Source: Streptomyces laurentii (GTDB lineage: Bacteria; Actinomycetota; Actinomycetes; Streptomycetales; Streptomycetaceae). Taken from it: a DNA stretch of 64,000 nt. The stretch is taken from assembly GCA_002355495.1 (NCBI GenBank), contig AP017424.1:806001-870000 (forward strand), read 5' to 3'. Below the pieces are notes generated by a model that worked only from the letters and a program-made list of their open reading frames with translations, was not told the DNA's origin and searched no databases. Shown here piece by piece: positions 36,651 to 46,624 of this stretch. The position numbers were made by a program, and so were the translations under genes. Each line of letters begins with the position of its first letter. Positions within the stretch are counted from its first letter, which is position 1.

Positions 36651-38447
36651 ATGCCTGAGACTTCCCTCACCGTGCTCCCCCGTCAGGTCGCCGACGACTA
36701 CGTCGACGCGCTCATCGAACTCGACCCGATCACCGGAACCTATCTGGGAGTCCAGGAGAGCGCGGGCCGGCTGCCCGACTTCTCCCCCGCCGGCCTGGAG
36801 GCCCTCGCCACGCTCACCCGGGACACCCTGGAGCGGCTCGACGAGGCCGAACGGCAGCCCGGCGCGGGGGACGAGGCGGAGCGGCGCTGCGCCCGGCTGC
36901 TGCGGGAGCGGCTGACGGCCCAGCTCCTCGTCCACGACGCGGACGAGAACCTGTGCGCGGTCAGCAACCTGCGCTCCCCCGCGCACAGCGTGCGGATCTC
37001 CTTCACCGTGCTGCCGACCGCGACCGTGGCGGACTGGACGGCCGTCGCCGCCCGGCTGCGCGCCGTTCCGGCGGCGCTGGAGGGGTACCGGGAGTCGCTG
37101 GAGCTCGGTCTCGAACGGGGCATGCGGGGCGGGCCGCGCGCCACGGAGACGTTCGTCGGGCAGCTCACCGAATGGGCGGGCGAGGGCGGTACGGACACGG
37201 TCGGCGCGGGCGAGGCCGGTACGGGCGCGGCCGACGGGGGCGAGGCCGGTACGAAGGCGGAAGTCCGCGGCTGGTTCGCGACCTTCGCGAGCGAGGCCGA
37301 CACCCTGGGCGACGACGGCACGGACGGCGCGGTGCCCGGGGAACTGCGCCGCGAACTGGCCGAGGCCGGGGCGGCCGCGGACCGGGCGATCGTGGCGCTG
37401 CGGGACTGGATGCGGGACGTGTACGCCCCGGCCGTGGCCGGCGCGCCCGACACCGTGGGACGCGATCGCTACCAGCGCTGGTCGCGCTTCTTCAACGGCA
37501 CCGACCTGGACCTGGATCTGGCGTACGCGTACGGCTGGTCCGAGTACCACCGGCTGCTCGGCGAGATGCGGCACGAGGCCGACCGGATCCTGCCCGGAGC
37601 CGACCCGTGGCAGGCGCTGGCCCACCTCGACGAGCACGGCGCGCACATCGAAGGTGTGGCCGAGGTCCAGGAGTGGCTGCAGCGTCTGATGGACGAGGCG
37701 ATCGAGGCACTCGACGGCACCCACTTCGAACTGGTCGACCGGGTACGGCGGGTGGAGTCGCGGATCGCACCGCCGGGCGGCGCGGCGGCCCCGTACTACA
37801 CCGGCCCGTCGGAGGACTTCACCCGCCCCGGCCGCACCTGGCTGCCGGTGGACGGGCAGACCCGCTTCCCGGTGTACGACCTGGTGTCGACCTGGTACCA
37901 CGAGGGCGTGCCCGGCCATCACCTCCAGCTCGCGCAGTGGACGCACATGGCCGACCGGCTGTCCCGCTACCAGGCGACGGTCGGCAAGGTCAGCGCCAAC
38001 ACCGAGGGCTGGGCGCTGTACGCGGAGCGGCTGATGGACGAACTGGGCTTCCTCAAGGACCCGGAGCGGCGGCTGGGTTACCTGGACGCGCAGATGATGC
38101 GGGCGTGCCGGGTGATCGTGGACATCGGCATGCACCTGGAGCTGGAGATCCCGGCGGACTCGCCGTTCCGGCCGGGCGAGCGGTGGACGCCGGCCCTCGC
38201 CCAGGAGTTCTTCCAGCGGCACAGCAGCCGGCCGCCGGCGTTCGTGGAGAGCGAGATGACCCGCTATCTCTCCATGCCCGGACAGGCGATCGGCTACAAG
38301 CTCGGCGAGCGCGCCTGGCTGCTCGGCCGCGCCAACGCGCGGGCCGCGCACGGCGACGCGTTCGACGCGAAGGCCTGGCACATGGCGGCGCTGTCGCAGG
38401 GACCGCTGGGCCTCGACGACCTGGTTGAGGAGATCTCGAAGCTCTGA
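36651..38447 (+). CDS. DUF885-family zinc metallopeptidase-like protein
   Basis: A 598-residue cytoplasmic protein of the DUF885 family. The zinc motif H417-E-G-V-P-G-H423-H424 is intact, and NTEGWALYAERLMDELG supplies the downstream Glu ligand. PAFVESEMTRYLSMPGQAIGYKLGE is the family C-terminal block. Most members are uncharacterised; some are carboxypeptidase-like. An insertion around residues 180-205 is Gly/Ala/Thr-rich with a repeated GEAGT. ATG has AGGA 8 bases upstream. Convergent with the AraC gene. Confidence 0.92.
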   Translation: MPETSLTVLPRQVADDYVDALIELDPITGTYLGVQESAGRLPDFSPAGLEALATLTRDTLERLDEAERQPGAGDEAERRCARLLRERLTAQLLVHDADENLCAVSNLRSPAHSVRISFTVLPTATVADWTAVAARLRAVPAALEGYRESLELGLERGMRGGPRATETFVGQLTEWAGEGGTDTVGAGEAGTGAADGGEAGTKAEVRGWFATFASEADTLGDDGTDGAVPGELRRELAEAGAAADRAIVALRDWMRDVYAPAVAGAPDTVGRDRYQRWSRFFNGTDLDLDLAYAYGWSEYHRLLGEMRHEADRILPGADPWQALAHLDEHGAHIEGVAEVQEWLQRLMDEAIEALDGTHFELVDRVRRVESRIAPPGGAAAPYYTGPSEDFTRPGRTWLPVDGQTRFPVYDLVSTWYHEGVPGHHLQLAQWTHMADRLSRYQATVGKVSANTEGWALYAERLMDELGFLKDPERRLGYLDAQMMRACRVIVDIGMHLELEIPADSPFRPGERWTPALAQEFFQRHSSRPPAFVESEMTRYLSMPGQAIGYKLGERAWLLGRANARAAHGDAFDAKAWHMAALSQGPLGLDDLVEEISKL

Positions 38448-38465
38448 GCCCCGGCGTGGACCGCG

Positions 38466-38492
38466 CCTCCGCCGTGCCGCGCACGGCGGAGG
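38466..38492. terminator. Bidirectional terminator, 12-base-pair stem
   Basis: CCTCCGCCGTGC and its exact complement around the loop CGC, between the convergent DUF885 and AraC genes. Confidence 0.85.
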
Positions 38493-38505
38493 ACGTCTTG
38501 GGCGA

Positions 38506-39507
38506 TCACCAGGGACTCTCCCGGCCGCGTTCGTTCCGGAACTCCCTGGGTGTGATCCCGTACGTTCTCCGGAACACGCGGCTGAACTCCGCAGGGCTGC
38601 CGAAACCCCAGCGCGCGGCGATCGCACTGATCGGCTGGTCCTTCAGCAGGGGGTCGCGAAGGGCTTCCCGGCAGCGTTCGAGCCGCCGCAGGCGCACCGT
38701 GCCCATGACGGCGTTCGGCTCGGTGCGGAACAACGCGTGCAGCGCGCGGACCGACAGGTGGTGCCGTGCGGCGATGACGGCCGGGGTGAGGCGGGGATCG
38801 CCGAGGTTCGCGTCGATGAAGGCGTCGATCCTGGCCACCAGGGCCCTGTTCCGGGTCTCGGCCGGAAGCAGGGCGCCGGAATCCAGATGCCCGGCGAGAA
38901 ACGCCGCGGCCAGATCGACCGCGATACCGCCGAGGCGGAGGTTCTCGTTCACCGACCGGTCGTCGACGTGGTGCAGAGCCGCGGCCATGAAGTGGCGCAG
39001 CAGCGCGCCGGTGACGCTCCCCGAGTTCAGCGGCCGGCACAGCAGCCGGTCCACGTGACCGCTCGGCAGCGGAAACGAACGCTTGGGCAGCCGGAGGATG
39101 GTGACGACGACCTCGCCCCCGAGATCCGGGAATTCGGCCTCCAGCGGATAGGACGTGTCGAAGAAGACCAGTCCGCCGACCTGGACGGCGCTCGTCTCAC
39201 GCCGCTGTGTCGCCCGCATGGGACTGCGTTCGACCAGTCCCAGCTGGTACGTCTCGGGATCACCGCGCCGGATGTCCGTGGGGGTCCGGACCGCGCTCAA
39301 GGGCAGGAACGAGAACGCGGCCAGTTGCGCGGCACCGATCCTGGTGGCCTCGACCCGCGCCGTGAAATCGGCGGCGTACGGACTGGACAGGGTGAGGGGA
39401 GCGATTCCGTCACGCACCACGTCGGCGTACCAGCCGAACCGGTCGTGCCCGGCGAGATCGCTGTTCGACATCGAGACCACGGGCGTGGCGTCTGCGGGCT
39501 GGGACAT
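38506..39507 (-). CDS. AraC-family regulator
   Basis: A 333-residue activator with an N-terminal AraC_binding_2-like domain (about 1-220) and a C-terminal double HTH (about 235-330: LTPAVIAARHHLSVRALHALFR and QPISAIAARWGFGSPAEFSRVFRRTYGITPREFR). The second HTH is a strong match. Ligand unknown. The gene lies 72 bases downstream of the beta-helix protein gene on the same strand, so they may be co-transcribed, though the regulator need not act on it. Confidence 0.93.
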   Translation of the reverse strand: MSQPADATPVVSMSNSDLAGHDRFGWYADVVRDGIAPLTLSSPYAADFTARVEATRIGAAQLAAFSFLPLSAVRTPTDIRRGDPETYQLGLVERSPMRATQRRETSAVQVGGLVFFDTSYPLEAEFPDLGGEVVVTILRLPKRSFPLPSGHVDRLLCRPLNSGSVTGALLRHFMAAALHHVDDRSVNENLRLGGIAVDLAAAFLAGHLDSGALLPAETRNRALVARIDAFIDANLGDPRLTPAVIAARHHLSVRALHALFRTEPNAVMGTVRLRRLERCREALRDPLLKDQPISAIAARWGFGSPAEFSRVFRRTYGITPREFRNERGRESPW

Positions 39508-39579
39508 ACAGCCATGGTGGCCGCCGCCGGGAGCCGCGTGAAGACACACCGGGAACCCCGCCGCCACGCCCGCCGGCCG

Positions 39580-40923
39580 TCAGCGTTGTGGCGTGGTGCC
39601 GGATCGGAAGGTGCCGTTCGCGCTGTAGGAGAAGCCTCCGCCACCGACCGTGTTGCCGGTGACCGCGACGTCGCTCACCGGCGAGACGAACCCGGCCGTG
39701 TCCGCGGTCACGCGGACCGCGTCGCGCCGGGCCCCCGAGGCGCCCGCCGCCACCGTCACCCGGTTGTCGACGATGTCGACGCCCACGACGGGGTTCGGCC
39801 CGACCGGGACCGGCGGCTGGCCGGCCGTCTTCGCCGTGAGGGAACCGACGTAGACGCCGCCGCAGCTGTTGTTGATCGTGTTGCCGCGGACGGTGATGCC
39901 GGTGGTGTTCATCGCGCCGACGGCGTCCCACTTGGCGTCGTCCACGACGTTGCCCTCGATCAGCACGCGCGCGTGCACCTGGCCGACCTCCTGACCGCCG
40001 GTGTGCGAGCCGACCAGCTTGGCCCAGGACGGCTGGGAGCCGGACGCGCCCGCGGAGTTGCGCTGGACCTGTACGTCCACGGTCGGGGTGCCGTCACTGG
40101 CGCCGGCCCAGGTGTTGCCGGGCAGGGGCAGGTCGAGCTGGACGGCCTCGCCGTGCCACAGGCCCTGGGTCGGGTCCTCGACCCAGCCCTTGAAGAAGCA
40201 GTCGCGGACCGCGCCCCGTCGCACGGCGTTGAGTTCGACGGCGTGCCACCACTTGACGTTCCAGACCGTCACGCCTTCGACCTCGACGTCCTCGGTGTGG
40301 ATGAAGGTCAGCGCGTTCATCGGCGGCGCCTTGTCGGCACGGGCCCGCGCCGGACCCGTGTCCGCCGACACCCACGCCCATATCGGGTCCCATTCGCCGC
40401 CCTTGACCTTGATGTCGCCGGGGGCCGAGTAGCCCGTCGTGGCGGAGCCGGGGACGTGGTTGATCAGCATGGTGGCGGCCTTGGCCCCGCTGACCGCGGG
40501 CGCGGTGAACACGCCCTGGGCATCCGTCGTGTAGACGGGAGCGGGCGAGTGCTGGTTCTTCCGGTCGAGCGTGTAATTCCGCGTGGTGGTGCCGAACTTG
40601 GCGACGAACCGGGCGCCGGTCGCGTCCAGCACCGTGCCGCCGCCGATGACCAGGGTGTCGAGCAGCGTGTACGTGGGGACGCCCGCGTACCCGGCCTTCA
40701 CGATGATCCGGCCCGTGTCGTCGACGCCGTCCGGGCCGGCGATGCCCGCCGCCGCGTCGTCCAGTGCCTGGCGCAGAGCGCGGACGTGGGCCGCCTCACC
40801 CGCGACGGACGGATTGACGCCGGAGGCCGCGGCCCGCGCCGCCGACGTCGTCCCTCCCACGACTGTGGCCGCACCCACCACCACTCCACCGCGCAGCAAT
40901 CCCCGGCGACTGATCCCCGCCAT
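39580..40923 (-). CDS. Secreted right-handed beta-helix protein (Tat substrate)
   Basis: A 447-residue exported protein. The Tat signal is SRRGLLRGGVVVGAATVVGG, cleaved near ARAAA (about 34). The body has beta-helix turns typical of polysaccharide lyases: IEGNVVDDAKWDAV, TGITVRGNTINNSCGGVYVG, VDIVDNRVTVAAG, VAVTGNTVGGGG. Family and catalytic residues are not certain, so I stop at beta-helix protein acting on extracellular glycans or a surface component. The ATG is preceded by a purine-rich run. Confidence 0.85.
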   Translation of the reverse strand: MAGISRRGLLRGGVVVGAATVVGGTTSAARAAASGVNPSVAGEAAHVRALRQALDDAAAGIAGPDGVDDTGRIIVKAGYAGVPTYTLLDTLVIGGGTVLDATGARFVAKFGTTTRNYTLDRKNQHSPAPVYTTDAQGVFTAPAVSGAKAATMLINHVPGSATTGYSAPGDIKVKGGEWDPIWAWVSADTGPARARADKAPPMNALTFIHTEDVEVEGVTVWNVKWWHAVELNAVRRGAVRDCFFKGWVEDPTQGLWHGEAVQLDLPLPGNTWAGASDGTPTVDVQVQRNSAGASGSQPSWAKLVGSHTGGQEVGQVHARVLIEGNVVDDAKWDAVGAMNTTGITVRGNTINNSCGGVYVGSLTAKTAGQPPVPVGPNPVVGVDIVDNRVTVAAGASGARRDAVRVTADTAGFVSPVSDVAVTGNTVGGGGFSYSANGTFRSGTTPQR

Positions 40924-41060
40924 GCCCACCCCGCCTCTCGGTCCTCGGCCACCCCATGAGAACAAGCGTTCACTGACCGTACGCGTCTTTGCCGCCCTGT
41001 GGCTCCCGATCGCCCGGGCCCGACAGCCCCACCCCGTACCGCCGCACCGAAGGAGCCGGG

Positions 41061-44000
41061 TCAGACGCCCTGCTGCCGGACCGCCGAACCGTGCCGTTCC
41101 TTGACGACCTCCAGCTGCGCGTGGACCCGGCGGCGCAGGTCGGCGACATGGCTGACGATGCCGACGCTGCGGTCGCGTTCGCGCAGGGAGTCGAGGACGT
41201 CGAGGACCTCGTCGAGACTCTGGTCGTCGAGGCTGCCGAAGCCCTCGTCGATGAAGAGGGTGTCGAGCCGGACCCCGCCGGCCTCGTCGGTGACGACGTC
41301 GGCGAGGCCGAGGGCGAGGGCGAGGGAGGCGAAGAAGGTCTCGCCGCCGGAGAGGGTCGCGGTGTCGCGTTCGGCGCCGGTCCAGGCGTCGACCACGTGC
41401 AGCCCGAGTCCGGCGCGCCGGCCGCCGCTGCGGGCGTCGGAGTGGACCAGCGTGTAGCGGCCGGCGGACATCCGCCGCAGCCGGGCGGTGGCGGCGGCCG
41501 CGACCTGTTCGAGGCGGGCGGCGAGCACGTACGACTCCAGGCGCATCCGGCGCTCGTTCTCCGCCGAGGTGCCGGCGGTGAGGGTGGCGAGCCGGGTCAC
41601 CCGCTCGTACTCCTCGCGCAGCGGCCCGAGGCGGCGGACCTCGGTGTCGGCGTCCCGGGACAGCCGGGACAGCGCGGTCTCCCGCTCGCGGGCGGCGGCG
41701 AGCGCGGTGGCGGCCTCGCGCAGGGCGCGTTCGGCGGTGCCGTACGCGGCTTCGGCGGCGGCCGGGTCGGCGGGCGGCAGCGCCGCGGCGGCCGCGGTGG
41801 CGGGTTCGGCGAGCCGGTCGGCGACGGCGGCGGCCTCGGCCCGCCAGGCGTCGACGCGCTGCTGGAGGGTGCGCCGGACGGACTCGTCGAGCAGGGCGTC
41901 GGCGGCCCGGGCGGGGGTCTCGAACCCGGCCTTGTACGCGGCGTCGGCCAGCCGGTCGTCGGCTTCCTTCAGGCCGCGGGCGGTGGTCTCGGCGGCCTGG
42001 ACCGCCTCGGCCGCCCCGGTCAGCCGGGTGATCCACCGTTCCAGGAGCGCGACCCGGGCGGCGACGCTGCCGGACTGCCCGCGGGCCTGGGCCAGTTCGT
42101 CGGCCAGGGCCGTCTGCTGGCTTTCCAGCGTCTCGCGCCGGGAGGTCCGGGCGGCGGCCCGCCGCTCGGCCTCGCGCTGGACGCCGGCGCGCTGTTCGTA
42201 CTCGTACTCGGCGCGGGCGAGGGCCTCCCGTACGGCGTGGGTGCGGGCGGCGACGGCGTGGGCGTCCGCGTGGGCACGCGCCAGGGTCTCCACCTCCCGG
42301 AGGAGCGCGCCGACGGGCGGGTCCTCGGCCACCGGGTCCCCGGAGGCGCCTGCGTGAGCCTGCTCGCGCGCGGCCTCCCAGGCCTCCGCCGTGGCGGCGA
42401 CGGCGGTCTCCGCCTCCGTACGGAATTCGTCGGCGCGGGTGTAGGCGTCGTGGGCGGCCTCCTCGGCGGCCCGGTCGACGTGGCCGGCGGTCGTGCGGGC
42501 CGGGTCGGGGTGGTGCGGGGAGCCGCAGACCTGGCAGGGCGCGCCGGGGGCGAGGGCGGCGGCGAGTTCGGCGGCGATGCCGCGCAGACGGCGGGACTTG
42601 ACGTCGAGCCAGTGTTCGTGAGCCTCGTTGCGCCGCTCGCGGGCCTCCGTCAGGCGCTCGCGGGCGGTGGCGAGTTCCGAGGCCAGGTCGTCGCGGCGGC
42701 GGGCGGCGGCGAGCCGGCGGCGGGCGGGATCGAGCCGGCCGGCGAGCTGTTCGGCGCGGGCGGCGGCCTCCTGGGCGTCCTCGACGTGCTGCCGGAGCGC
42801 GGCGCGGCGCGGCTCCCAGCCGGCCAGCCAGGCGGCGTCGTCCCCGGCGGCCTCCTCGGCGGCGCGGGCCTCCCTGTCGAGGGCGGCGCGCTCGGCGGTG
42901 ATCTCGTCGTACCGGCGTTCGGCGCGGCGGGCGGACTCCAGGCCGGCGAGTTCGGCGCGCAGGCGGCGTTCGACGTCGGTGAGCTGTTCGGCTCCGGCGT
43001 CGGCGAGGCCGGCGGGCAGCAGCGGTCCGGGCATGCCGTCCGGCGGGGACGTCCGCGCGTACGCCGCCGGTCCGGCCTGCTCGACGAGCCGGGCCCGGGC
43101 CCGGTCGCGGGCGACGGCGGCCGTACGGTGGGCGCGCTCGGCGTGGTCCCGCAGGGCGAGGGCGGGGGCGACCCGGTCGGCGTCGCGGGAGCGGTCCAGG
43201 GCGGCCTGCCACTGGTCCCGCTGGGGCACGCGGGCGGTGAGGTCGGCCTTCCGGCGCATGGCCTCGGCGTGCCGGGCCTGCCGGTCGGCGTGCGCGCGGG
43301 CGGTGTCGAGGCCGGTCCGGGCGGCGTCCTGGCGCGCCTCGGCGGCGGCGAGCCGCAGCCGGGCGATGTCGAGGGCTTCGCGGGCCTCGCTGCGGGCCAG
43401 GGCGGCGCGGGTCTGGACGGCGTCGGCGAGGCCCGGTTCGCCGGGGCGTTCCGCGACGGGCACCGCGCCCGCGGAGGCGGGTCCGGCGGCCTGGGCCATC
43501 CGGTGGGCGAGGGCGAGCAGTCGTTCGTCGCCCGCGCCGACCTGGCGTGCGGCGCTCTGGCGCAGTTCGGCGAGGCGTTCCTCGACGGCGGCGAAGCGGC
43601 GGGTGTCGAAGAGCCGGCCGAGAAGCTTGCCGCGGGCCTCTGCGTCGGCCCGCAGGAAACGGGCGAAGTCGCCCTGGGGCAGCAGGACGACCTGGCAGAA
43701 CTGATCGCGGCTCATGCCGAGCAGTCCGCCGATCTCCTCGCCGATCTCCTGGTGGGAACGGCTGAACGCGCGCCACTGGCCGGCCTCGGGGTCGTACTCC
43801 CGCAGCCACGACTGGGCCTTCTCGGTGGTGACACCGGTGCCGCGCTTCTTGGGGCGCGGCTGGGCGGGACGGCGGGTGATCTCCAAGCGCCGCTCGCCCA
43901 CGGTGAGTTCGAGGAGGACCTCGGTGGGGGTGCCGGCGGCGGCGTGGTCGCTGCGCAGGCTGGTGCCGGGGCTCTGGCGGGCGCCGGGCACGGCTCCGTA

Positions 44001-44156
44001 CAGCGCGAAGCAGACGGCGTCGAGGACCGAGGTCTTGCCCGCGCCGGTGGGTCCGTGCAGGAGGAAGAGCCCGGCCGACGACAGCGCGTCGAAGTCGATC
44101 TCCTGGGTGGTGCCGAAGGGCCCGAAGGCGGTGACCGCCAGGCGGTGCAGTCTCAT
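41061..44156 (-). CDS. sbcC: SbcC/Rad50-type nuclease ATPase subunit
   Basis: SMC-like ATPase of the SbcCD complex, which opens hairpins and processes DNA ends. The 1031-residue protein has Walker A GPTGAGKT at 35-42, a long coiled coil rich in Ala/Arg/Glu on both sides, the zinc hook C541-QV-C544 in the middle, and at the C-terminus LSGGETFFASLALALGL and the Walker B FIDEGFGSLD. The D-loop and hook are intact. ATG overlaps the sbcD stop (ATGA). Length is normal for actinobacteria. Confidence 0.97.
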   Translation of the reverse strand: MRLHRLAVTAFGPFGTTQEIDFDALSSAGLFLLHGPTGAGKTSVLDAVCFALYGAVPGARQSPGTSLRSDHAAAGTPTEVLLELTVGERRLEITRRPAQPRPKKRGTGVTTEKAQSWLREYDPEAGQWRAFSRSHQEIGEEIGGLLGMSRDQFCQVVLLPQGDFARFLRADAEARGKLLGRLFDTRRFAAVEERLAELRQSAARQVGAGDERLLALAHRMAQAAGPASAGAVPVAERPGEPGLADAVQTRAALARSEAREALDIARLRLAAAEARQDAARTGLDTARAHADRQARHAEAMRRKADLTARVPQRDQWQAALDRSRDADRVAPALALRDHAERAHRTAAVARDRARARLVEQAGPAAYARTSPPDGMPGPLLPAGLADAGAEQLTDVERRLRAELAGLESARRAERRYDEITAERAALDREARAAEEAAGDDAAWLAGWEPRRAALRQHVEDAQEAAARAEQLAGRLDPARRRLAAARRRDDLASELATARERLTEARERRNEAHEHWLDVKSRRLRGIAAELAAALAPGAPCQVCGSPHHPDPARTTAGHVDRAAEEAAHDAYTRADEFRTEAETAVAATAEAWEAAREQAHAGASGDPVAEDPPVGALLREVETLARAHADAHAVAARTHAVREALARAEYEYEQRAGVQREAERRAAARTSRRETLESQQTALADELAQARGQSGSVAARVALLERWITRLTGAAEAVQAAETTARGLKEADDRLADAAYKAGFETPARAADALLDESVRRTLQQRVDAWRAEAAAVADRLAEPATAAAAALPPADPAAAEAAYGTAERALREAATALAAARERETALSRLSRDADTEVRRLGPLREEYERVTRLATLTAGTSAENERRMRLESYVLAARLEQVAAAATARLRRMSAGRYTLVHSDARSGGRRAGLGLHVVDAWTGAERDTATLSGGETFFASLALALGLADVVTDEAGGVRLDTLFIDEGFGSLDDQSLDEVLDVLDSLRERDRSVGIVSHVADLRRRVHAQLEVVKERHGSAVRQQGV

Positions 44157-45322
44157 CGGCCTGCCTCGCGCTCGGCGGTGTCCACCCGTACGTCGTCGAA
44201 GGCGGCGGTCAGGACGGCGCGTTCGGCGTCGTCGGGTCCGGCGCCGCCGCGGACGTGGGCCACGAAGTCCTCCGCGATCTGCTGGTCGCTGCGGTCGCGC
44301 AGCCGGGTGGCGTACGAGACGAGCGGGTCGTCGTCGGTGCGGTCGGGATCGAAGACGAGGTGGAGGGTGTGCGGGAAACGGGCGGTGAGCCGGGCCATCG
44401 GGTCGGCGGGCCGCGCGGGGTCGGTGAGGGTGGCCTCGACCCAGGAGTCCTCGTGGCGGGTCAGGTCGGGGTCGGCGAGCAGGTCGTCGAGCCGGCCGCG
44501 GACGCGGGCGAGCGGCCGGGGCACGGGGCAGTCGATCCGTTCGGCGGTGTCGATCGCGCCGTCGGCGCCGAGGTCGATCAGCCACATGGTCTTGCGGTGC
44601 GTGGTCTCGGAGAAGGAGTACGCGAGCGGGGAGCCGGAGTAGCGGACGCGGGGGGTGACGGTCTGGCTGCCGTGCAGGTGGCCGAGGGCCACGTAGTCGA
44701 CGCCGTCGAAGACGCCGGCCGGGACGGCGGCGACGCCGCCGACGGTGATGTCGCGCTCGCTGTCACTGGGCTCGCCGCCGGCGACGAAGGCGTGCGCGAG
44801 GACGACGGAGCGGGTGCCGGCGGGGCGGGCCGCGAGGTCGGCGCGGACCCGGTCCATGGCGGCGGTGAGCACGGCCTCGTGACCGGACCGGGCGGCGCCG
44901 AGCTGTTCGCGGACCAGGGCGGGTTCGAGGTACGGCAGGCCGTAGAGGGCGACGTCGCCGTGGCGGTCGGCGAGGACGACGGGGGTGCCGGCGCCCGCCG
45001 GGTCGGTCCGCAGATGGACGCCGGCGTGGTCGAGGAGCCCGGCGCCGACGCCGAGGCGGCGGGCCGAGTCGTGGTTGCCGGAGATCATCACCGTCGGCAC
45101 CCCGGCGTCGGCGAGCCGGTGCAGGGCGGTGTCGAAGAGTTCGACGGCGGCGAGCGGCGGCACCGCGCGGTCGTAGACGTCCCCGGCGACCAGGACGGCG
45201 TCCGCCTCGCGCTCCCGCACGGTCGCCACCAGGTGGTCGAGGAACGCGGCCTGGGCGTCGAGCAGGGCGACCCGGTGGAACGAGCGCCCCAGATGCCAGT
45301 CCGACGTGTGCAGAAGCCTCAT
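44153..45322 (-). CDS. sbcD: SbcD/Mre11-type nuclease subunit
   Basis: Manganese-dependent nuclease partner of SbcC. The 389-residue protein carries the phosphoesterase motifs HTSDWHLG (6-13), VAGDVYDRA (about 45-53), SGNHDSARR (about 80-88), and the late HLHGSQTVTPRVRYSGSPLAYSF. A TACGCT box ends 9 bases before the ATG without a ribosome site, so a leaderless sbcDC transcript is likely. Role: double-strand end resection and hairpin cleavage at replication. Confidence 0.97.
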   Translation of the reverse strand: MRLLHTSDWHLGRSFHRVALLDAQAAFLDHLVATVREREADAVLVAGDVYDRAVPPLAAVELFDTALHRLADAGVPTVMISGNHDSARRLGVGAGLLDHAGVHLRTDPAGAGTPVVLADRHGDVALYGLPYLEPALVREQLGAARSGHEAVLTAAMDRVRADLAARPAGTRSVVLAHAFVAGGEPSDSERDITVGGVAAVPAGVFDGVDYVALGHLHGSQTVTPRVRYSGSPLAYSFSETTHRKTMWLIDLGADGAIDTAERIDCPVPRPLARVRGRLDDLLADPDLTRHEDSWVEATLTDPARPADPMARLTARFPHTLHLVFDPDRTDDDPLVSYATRLRDRSDQQIAEDFVAHVRGGAGPDDAERAVLTAAFDDVRVDTAEREAGR

Positions 45323-45400
45323 GAGGGGCGAGCGTAGCGGTGGGGTCCGACAACGCCGTCCGGGGCGCTGTCCGCCGGGCCGTCCTCCCGGTGGTCCGGC

Positions 45401-46027
45401 TCACGCATCGCCGTACGCCTCGCCGCCGAGTTCGAGGGCGGCCTCACCGGCGGTGGCGTCGGCGAGCCAGGCGGTGAAGGCCGGCACGTCCGCGTCGGGC
45501 AGCCCGATCTCCAGGGTGACCGCCGCCCCGTACGCGACGCCGAGGACCTGCCGGCCGGTGGACCGCAGATCGTTCTCCAGCTTGCCGGCCCGCTGGTGGT
45601 CGACGGTGACGGTGGCGAGCCGGTAGCGGCGCCGGGTCACGGTGCCGAGCGCGTCCAGGGCCTCGCCGACGACTCCGCCGTACGCCCGGATGAGACCGCC
45701 CGCGCCGAGCTTCACGCCGCCGTAGTAGCGGGTGACGACGGCCGCCACGTACCGCATCTCGCGCCGCATCAGCATCTGGAGCATCGGCACCCCGGCGGTG
45801 CCGCCGGGCTCGCCGTCGTCCGACGCCTTCTGTACGGAGGCGTCGGCGCCGATGACGTACGCGAAGCAGTTGTGGGTGGCGGTGGCGTGCTCGCGGCGGA
45901 TCCGGGCGACGAACGCCTGTGCCTCCTCCTCGGAGGCGACGGGCGCCAGCGCGCAGATGAAGCGCGAGCGGTTGATCTCGGACTCGTGTACGCCCTCGGC
46001 GGCGAGCGTGCGGTACTGCTCCTGCAT
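45401..46027 (-). CDS. YigZ/IMPACT-family protein
   Basis: A 208-residue two-domain protein: the Impact N-terminal fold with ESEINRSRFICALAPVASEEEAQAFV, HNCFAYVIG, SDDGEPGGTAGVPML and VTRYYGGVKLGAGGLIRAYGG, then a ferredoxin-like C-terminal domain. Bacterial YigZ may bind nucleic acids; eukaryotic IMPACT blocks GCN1-GCN2 stress signalling. Function in actinomycetes is unknown. TAGGCT ends 6 bases before the ATG, so the mRNA is probably leaderless. Confidence 0.95.
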   Translation of the reverse strand: MQEQYRTLAAEGVHESEINRSRFICALAPVASEEEAQAFVARIRREHATATHNCFAYVIGADASVQKASDDGEPGGTAGVPMLQMLMRREMRYVAAVVTRYYGGVKLGAGGLIRAYGGVVGEALDALGTVTRRRYRLATVTVDHQRAGKLENDLRSTGRQVLGVAYGAAVTLEIGLPDADVPAFTAWLADATAGEAALELGGEAYGDA

Positions 46028-46182
46028 CCCGCCAGCCTATGCTCCCGGAACACCGGCCCCGGCCCCCGGTGGGAACCGGAGTCCCCGACGGTGCCGGGAA
46101 GGACCGGGGGTCACGAAGTGTTCACTCTGGTGTCCGGTCATTTCACCGGGTGTCACCGGAGCGGAGCAGGAAGGCACGTCAC

Positions 46183-46611
46183 ATGAGCGTGGAGACGAGG
46201 AACGCCGAGGCCGAGGCGGAGACGGTCCGCAGGATTCTCACCGAGAGCGGGGACACCTGGGCGATCGTCGGGCTGTCCGACAACCAGGAGCGGGCCGCGT
46301 ACCGGGTGGCGACGGTGCTGCAGCGGTTCGGGAAGCGGATCGTGCCGGTGCATCCGAAGGCGCGGACGGTGCACGGGGAGCAGGGGTACGCGTCGCTGGC
46401 GGACATCCCGTTCCCGGTGGACGTCGTCGACGTGTTCGTGAACAGCGATCTGGCGGGCGGGATCGCGGACGAGGCCGTGGCGGTCGGCGCGAAGGCGGTC
46501 TGGTTCCAGCTCGGGGTGATCGACCCGGAGGCGTACGCGCGGACGCGGGAGGCGGGTCTGGAGATGGTCATGGACCACTGCCCCGCCATCGAGATCCCCA
46601 AGCTGGGCTGA
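46183..46611 (+). CDS. CoA-binding (YccU-type) Rossmann protein
   Basis: A 142-residue single Rossmann domain: WAIVGLSDNQERAAYRVATVLQRFG, IVPVHPKA, VDVVDVFVNSDLAG, VWFQLGVIDPEA, MDHCPAIEIP. It is the succinyl-CoA-ligase-like CoA-binding fold without a ligase half, a widespread orphan. Possible roles include binding CoA or acyl-CoA as a sensor. ATG follows CAGGAAGG. Convergent with the XRE gene 13 bases away. Confidence 0.9.
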   Translation: MSVETRNAEAEAETVRRILTESGDTWAIVGLSDNQERAAYRVATVLQRFGKRIVPVHPKARTVHGEQGYASLADIPFPVDVVDVFVNSDLAGGIADEAVAVGAKAVWFQLGVIDPEAYARTREAGLEMVMDHCPAIEIPKLG

Positions 46612-46624
46612 TCGTCCGGGGGCC

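Noticed and set aside
37190..37256. Repeat-like GEAGT segment in the DUF885 gene as a recent repeat expansion
   Set aside because: Only two imperfect copies are seen and they are internal, so I treat it as a low-complexity insertion.
40698..40973. Minus-strand frame at the start of the beta-helix gene
   Set aside because: Out of frame with the Tat signal peptide and lacking a ribosome site.
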